Source: an uncultured Vibrio sp.
GTDB taxonomy: Bacteria > Pseudomonadota > Gammaproteobacteria > Enterobacterales > Vibrionaceae
Assembly (NCBI GenBank): GCA_947504195.1
Contig: CANNGN010000015.1
Span: 16,977-80,976, forward strand
Direction: 5' to 3'
DNA length: 64,000 nucleotides
A program made the position numbers and the translations under genes. Within the stretch, counting starts at the first letter, position 1; each line of letters opens with the position of its first letter. The notes below the pieces were generated by a model. That model saw only the letters and a list, made by a program, of their open reading frames with translations. It did no database searches and was not told the origin of the DNA. Positions 61,983-64,000 of the stretch are shown piece by piece.

Positions 61983-62193
61983 TTGGCTCGTTTTTCTAGA
62001 GAAAAAATGAGAAACATGTTACATATTATTAGGTTAAGTATGAGCACTATTGGGATAACGTGCCAAAATTGAAAGATGTTTTATGTTGGCTCGTTTTTCT
62101 GGTAGTAAATTGGTGAAAAATTGAAATTTATCCAATATAAAACAGTAGTTTGTTGGTTTTTTCGGCTATAAAGTTAGCCTGTAAAAACGAGCC
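61983..62193 (+). repeat. GGCTCGTTTTT repeats in the attI region
   Basis: GTTGGCTCGTTTTTCT occurs at about 61983 and again at about 62084, and AAAAACGAGCC, the inverse, at about 62183-62193, ten bases past the putative crossover. Together they frame the attI region and may be integrase or accessory binding sites. Coordinates are to within a base or two. Confidence 0.45.
62100..62179 (+). other. Putative attI integration site, crossover at 62173/62174
   Basis: The core AAG^TTAGCC at 62172-62179 matches the conserved G^TTRRRY cassette junction and is identical in its GTTAGCC to the junctions at the right end of the two attC sites below. The rest of attI is not conserved between integrons, so the left border is a guess. 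Cassette 1 would then span 62174-62614 and cassette 2 62615-63414. Confidence 0.55.
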
Positions 62194-62213
62194 GGCATAT
62201 TATTAAAAATGTT

Positions 62214-62504
62214 ATGAGTATAGGTATGTCATATTTAGATAAATTAATTGAGCTGAAACTTTCTGGTGATCGTAGCCGAATACTTGAGCTATTTCAAAGT
62301 GATTCGGATTTTTATGAACTCGTACGAAATGGAAAATCCAATGACTGGTTGAATTTTGAAATAAAAACTTTCGACGGAGAATATTTAATTAAGACACATG
62401 ATGGTTACGAATGCTATCAGCAAGAGAGGGGCATAAAATTTGGAGTTACTAAACATGAATCTCTCTTAGAGGCAGCTAAATTCACATTTCAATCAGAATT
62501 GTGA
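62214..62504 (+). CDS. Integron cassette 1 protein, unrecognised
   Basis: 96 residues (92 from the second ATG at 62226). The sequence is acidic, with YLDKLIELKLSGDRSRILEL, SDFYELVRNGKSNDWLNFEI and a mixed strand-helix end (ECYQQERGIKFGVTKHESLL). I recognise no family. It fills the first cassette and reads away from intI, as normal, so it may be expressed from the integron promoter. No clear ribosome site. AT-rich compared with core genes. Confidence 0.65.
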   Translation: MSIGMSYLDKLIELKLSGDRSRILELFQSDSDFYELVRNGKSNDWLNFEIKTFDGEYLIKTHDGYECYQQERGIKFGVTKHESLLEAAKFTFQSEL

Positions 62505-62520
62505 GGTTGCCTTAAAAACT

Positions 62521-62620
62521 CATAACAAGTGTATTAAATCGGAACAAAAACAGTTGGTTAGGTTTCGCTTCGCTCCACATTATAACCAACAATTTTTGTC
62601 CGTTTATGCGGGCGTTAGCC
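62521..62620 (+). repeat. attC site 1
   Basis: 100 bases from ATAACAAGT (R'') to GGGCGTTAGCC (R'), with inverted arms CGGAACAAAAACAGTTGGTTA and TAACCAACAATTTTTGTCCG-type inner boxes. About 80 of 100 bases match attC site 2. The GTTA core at 62614-62617 marks the cassette junction. Confidence 0.88.
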
Positions 62621-62645
62621 AAATTCAATATCTAATGGAGCTTGA

Positions 62646-63326
62646 ATGCAACGAAAACACGAACAATCAGTCGCGGATGGTTTTTCAAACCACTTTTCTA
62701 AAATTGCCATGCAACAGGGAAGAACTTTAAATCGTTGTAGTTTGGATGGTCAAGATGCGATTTTAGGAGCTGATTACATATTCACCACTACTACTAAATT
62801 TGCATTGATAGAGTTTAAGTACGAAGAACGAGATATTAAAGCTGAATCTCGTAAATCATTGCGTGCTCAATTGTGTACTCTATTAGATAGTGAGATGAAT
62901 CGTCGCTCACAAAGTTTGCAATGCCATTATATTGCTTGGTCTAAAAAGCGACAGACTCGAACTGCTCATTTTAATAACTACTATCCTGAGGTTTGTAATA
63001 ACCAAGTATTTAATCCCTTAGTAACACCTCTTATTAATCAGCAAAAGCAAACATCTTCTAGAATTAGCGCTGATGTAGTAATCGAGTCTTTTCTAAATGG
63101 TGAAATAGGATCTAATTATTATACATTTAAGCAATATACTAACTGGCTAATGTCACTCGGCGGTCATGAAGGCTCAACAGTTGAGGTAATGCTTGATAAC
63201 CCTATTAGTGAACAGTTAGAGATACTGGATTTTACATCGCTAGATCTAATGAAAAGCTGGCTTGATCACAATCAACCCAATAGAAGAAGTACATATAGGC
63301 CTGAACCTCCATCACCATTTGGCTAA
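62646..63326 (+). CDS. Integron cassette 2 protein, possible PD-(D/E)XK nuclease-like
   Basis: 226 residues, no family recognised. Residues 31-60 hold CSLDGQDAILGADYIFTTTT and then KFALIEFKYEERD. D43, followed twelve residues later by E56-x-K58 on a hydrophobic strand, has the spacing of a PD-(D/E)XK nuclease core. An upstream glutamate in helix 1 (HEQSVADGF) is also present. The C-terminal half (YTFKQYTNWLMSLGGHEGST) is unassigned. Such a product could cut DNA as a defence or toxin component, but that is inference from a few residues. ATG lies after a weak GGAG (62638-62641). Confidence 0.65.
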   Translation: MQRKHEQSVADGFSNHFSKIAMQQGRTLNRCSLDGQDAILGADYIFTTTTKFALIEFKYEERDIKAESRKSLRAQLCTLLDSEMNRRSQSLQCHYIAWSKKRQTRTAHFNNYYPEVCNNQVFNPLVTPLINQQKQTSSRISADVVIESFLNGEIGSNYYTFKQYTNWLMSLGGHEGSTVEVMLDNPISEQLEILDFTSLDLMKSWLDHNQPNRRSTYRPEPPSPFG

Positions 63327-63420
63327 CAAGAACTTCAAACGGAACAAAAACAGTTGGTTAGGTTCCGCTTCGCTACACATTTTAACCAACTATTTTTGTC
63401 CGCTTAAGTGGGCGTTAGCC
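63321..63420 (+). repeat. attC site 2
   Basis: 100 bases from GGCTAACAAG to GGGCGTTAGCC, very similar to attC site 1 (CGGAACAAAAACAGTTGGTT, CGCTTCGCTACACATTTTAA, CCAACTATTTTTGTCCG). It overlaps the stop of the cassette 2 gene, so the gene-site distance is minimal. Core GTTA at 63414-63417. Confidence 0.88.
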
Positions 63421-63452
63421 GACAAGCACAAATTTTAGTTATGGAGAACAAA

Positions 63453-63926
63453 GTGAACGTAAGGAAAGCGAGCAAGCAAGACTCCGGTAAGTTGTTAGAA
63501 CTTATTGGATACAAAGCAGAGTTTGACCGAAGTATGAAAGGGTTCGACGGCGAAATCTCTACGACTAAACAGAAGATTGAACGAACCTTATTTGGTGATT
63601 ATCCGTTTGCTCACGCTTTGTTATTGGAGGTCGATGGCGAAGCTCAGGGGTTCGCCTTATTTCATTATCGTTATTCCTCCTTTCGTGGTGAGCCGTCTAT
63701 TTGGCTTGATGACCTTCTAGTTGTTGGTAAGAGTCGATCAAAGGGGTACGGTGCTGAACTTATGCATGCTTTGAAAATGATTGCTGAAGAGTCGTTAACT
63801 TCTCATATTTCATGGACTGCTAGCCCTTATAACACCAGAGCACACGAGTTCTACAAAAAGTTAGGTGCAGAAGTCGAGCGTATGGATGGTCAGCGTCCGT
63901 ACTTCCGTTGGGCAATGTACGGCTAA
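63453..63926 (+). CDS. GNAT family N-acetyltransferase in integron cassette 3
   Basis: 157 residues from the GTG at 63453, chosen for GGAG 6 bases upstream; an ATG at 63441 and a GTG inside attC at 63408 are in frame. The acetyl-CoA-binding motif A is WLDDLLVVGKSRSKGYGAEL (about 88-107, Q/RxxGxG/A form), followed by WTASPYNTRAHEFYKKLGAE. Family members acetylate amines such as polyamines, antibiotics or proteins; the substrate cannot be told. GNAT genes are common in vibrio integron cassettes. Confidence 0.88.
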   Translation: MNVRKASKQDSGKLLELIGYKAEFDRSMKGFDGEISTTKQKIERTLFGDYPFAHALLLEVDGEAQGFALFHYRYSSFRGEPSIWLDDLLVVGKSRSKGYGAELMHALKMIAEESLTSHISWTASPYNTRAHEFYKKLGAEVERMDGQRPYFRWAMYG

Positions 63927-64000
63927 CAAGATAATTGGACTCCCGCTCTAATACGAAGCTAACCTTAAAGGTGGCAAATGAGTCTGGGAGAAGACGATGA
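63921..64000 (+). repeat. Start of attC site 3 (cut by window end)
   Basis: GGCTAACAAGATAATTGGACTCCCGC begins exactly as the left end of attC site 2 and follows the acetyltransferase stop. The interior differs from the first two sites and no right-end GTTA is reached before the window ends. Confidence 0.45.

Noticed and set aside
62521..63420. The repeated inverted-arm sequences as insertion-sequence ends or a CRISPR array
   Set aside because: They are about 800 bases apart with genes between, carry GTTA junctions and imperfect arms, and fit attC sites; there is no transposase or regular spacer.

Overview
The window looks like chromosomal DNA of a Vibrio or close relative (Vibrionaceae). The evidence is the gene order (udk-asmA; apt-dnaX-ybaB-recR; rlmA/yeaD/gapA//msrB; yoaA-tsaB-fadD-rnd-minEDC; mltB//folD), the moderately AT-rich composition, and a chromosomal integron with its integrase, attI and gene cassettes at the right end. 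No species is assigned.

Layout. 1-20.6 kb is core genome: the tail of a glutamate-synthase-like protein, udk, an AsmA protein, cobO, cdd, a SLC13-type carrier facing an AraC regulator, a hemerythrin-PAS-GGDEF-EAL protein, a small tyrosine phosphatase, a FadL porin, a nitroreductase, a LysR regulator, an RssB-like response regulator, apt, dnaX (with an intact programmed -1 frameshift site), ybaB, recR and two cysteine-cluster proteins. 20.7-23.3 kb is a prophage or island scar: a 47-codon integrase stub, an AT-rich ATPase-TOPRIM gene that resembles an anti-phage effector, and decayed BRCT and S24-repressor fragments. 23.8-28.3 kb holds a cold-shock gene and an operon of porin, PstS-like protein and GGDEF-EAL protein. 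28.4-49.9 kb is again conserved core, ending in a tRNA-Arg(TCT).

50.0-60.9 kb is an accessory block: a five-gene plus-strand operon plus a binding protein (two Dpp-type permeases, a fused double ATPase, a HyuA-type hydantoinase/oxoprolinase, a DUF917 protein and a family 5 binding protein), with a convergent MalT/LuxR-type regulator at its far end. It is bracketed by two same-orientation copies of the 3' end of the integron integrase: a fragment at 50.06-50.19 kb and the longer copy at 60.9 kb. This suggests the block separated the integron from an earlier position beside tRNA-Arg.

60.9-64.0 kb is the integron platform: a frameshifted intI on the minus strand, a LexA-like box, a putative attI, and three plus-strand cassettes separated by two near-identical 100-bp attC sites. 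The second cassette encodes an unrecognised protein with a possible PD-(D/E)XK nuclease core and the third an acetyltransferase. The best candidates for undescribed biology are the HyuA-DUF917-transporter block, the ATPase-TOPRIM gene in the prophage scar, the nuclease-like cassette, and the porin/PstS-like/c-di-GMP operon.
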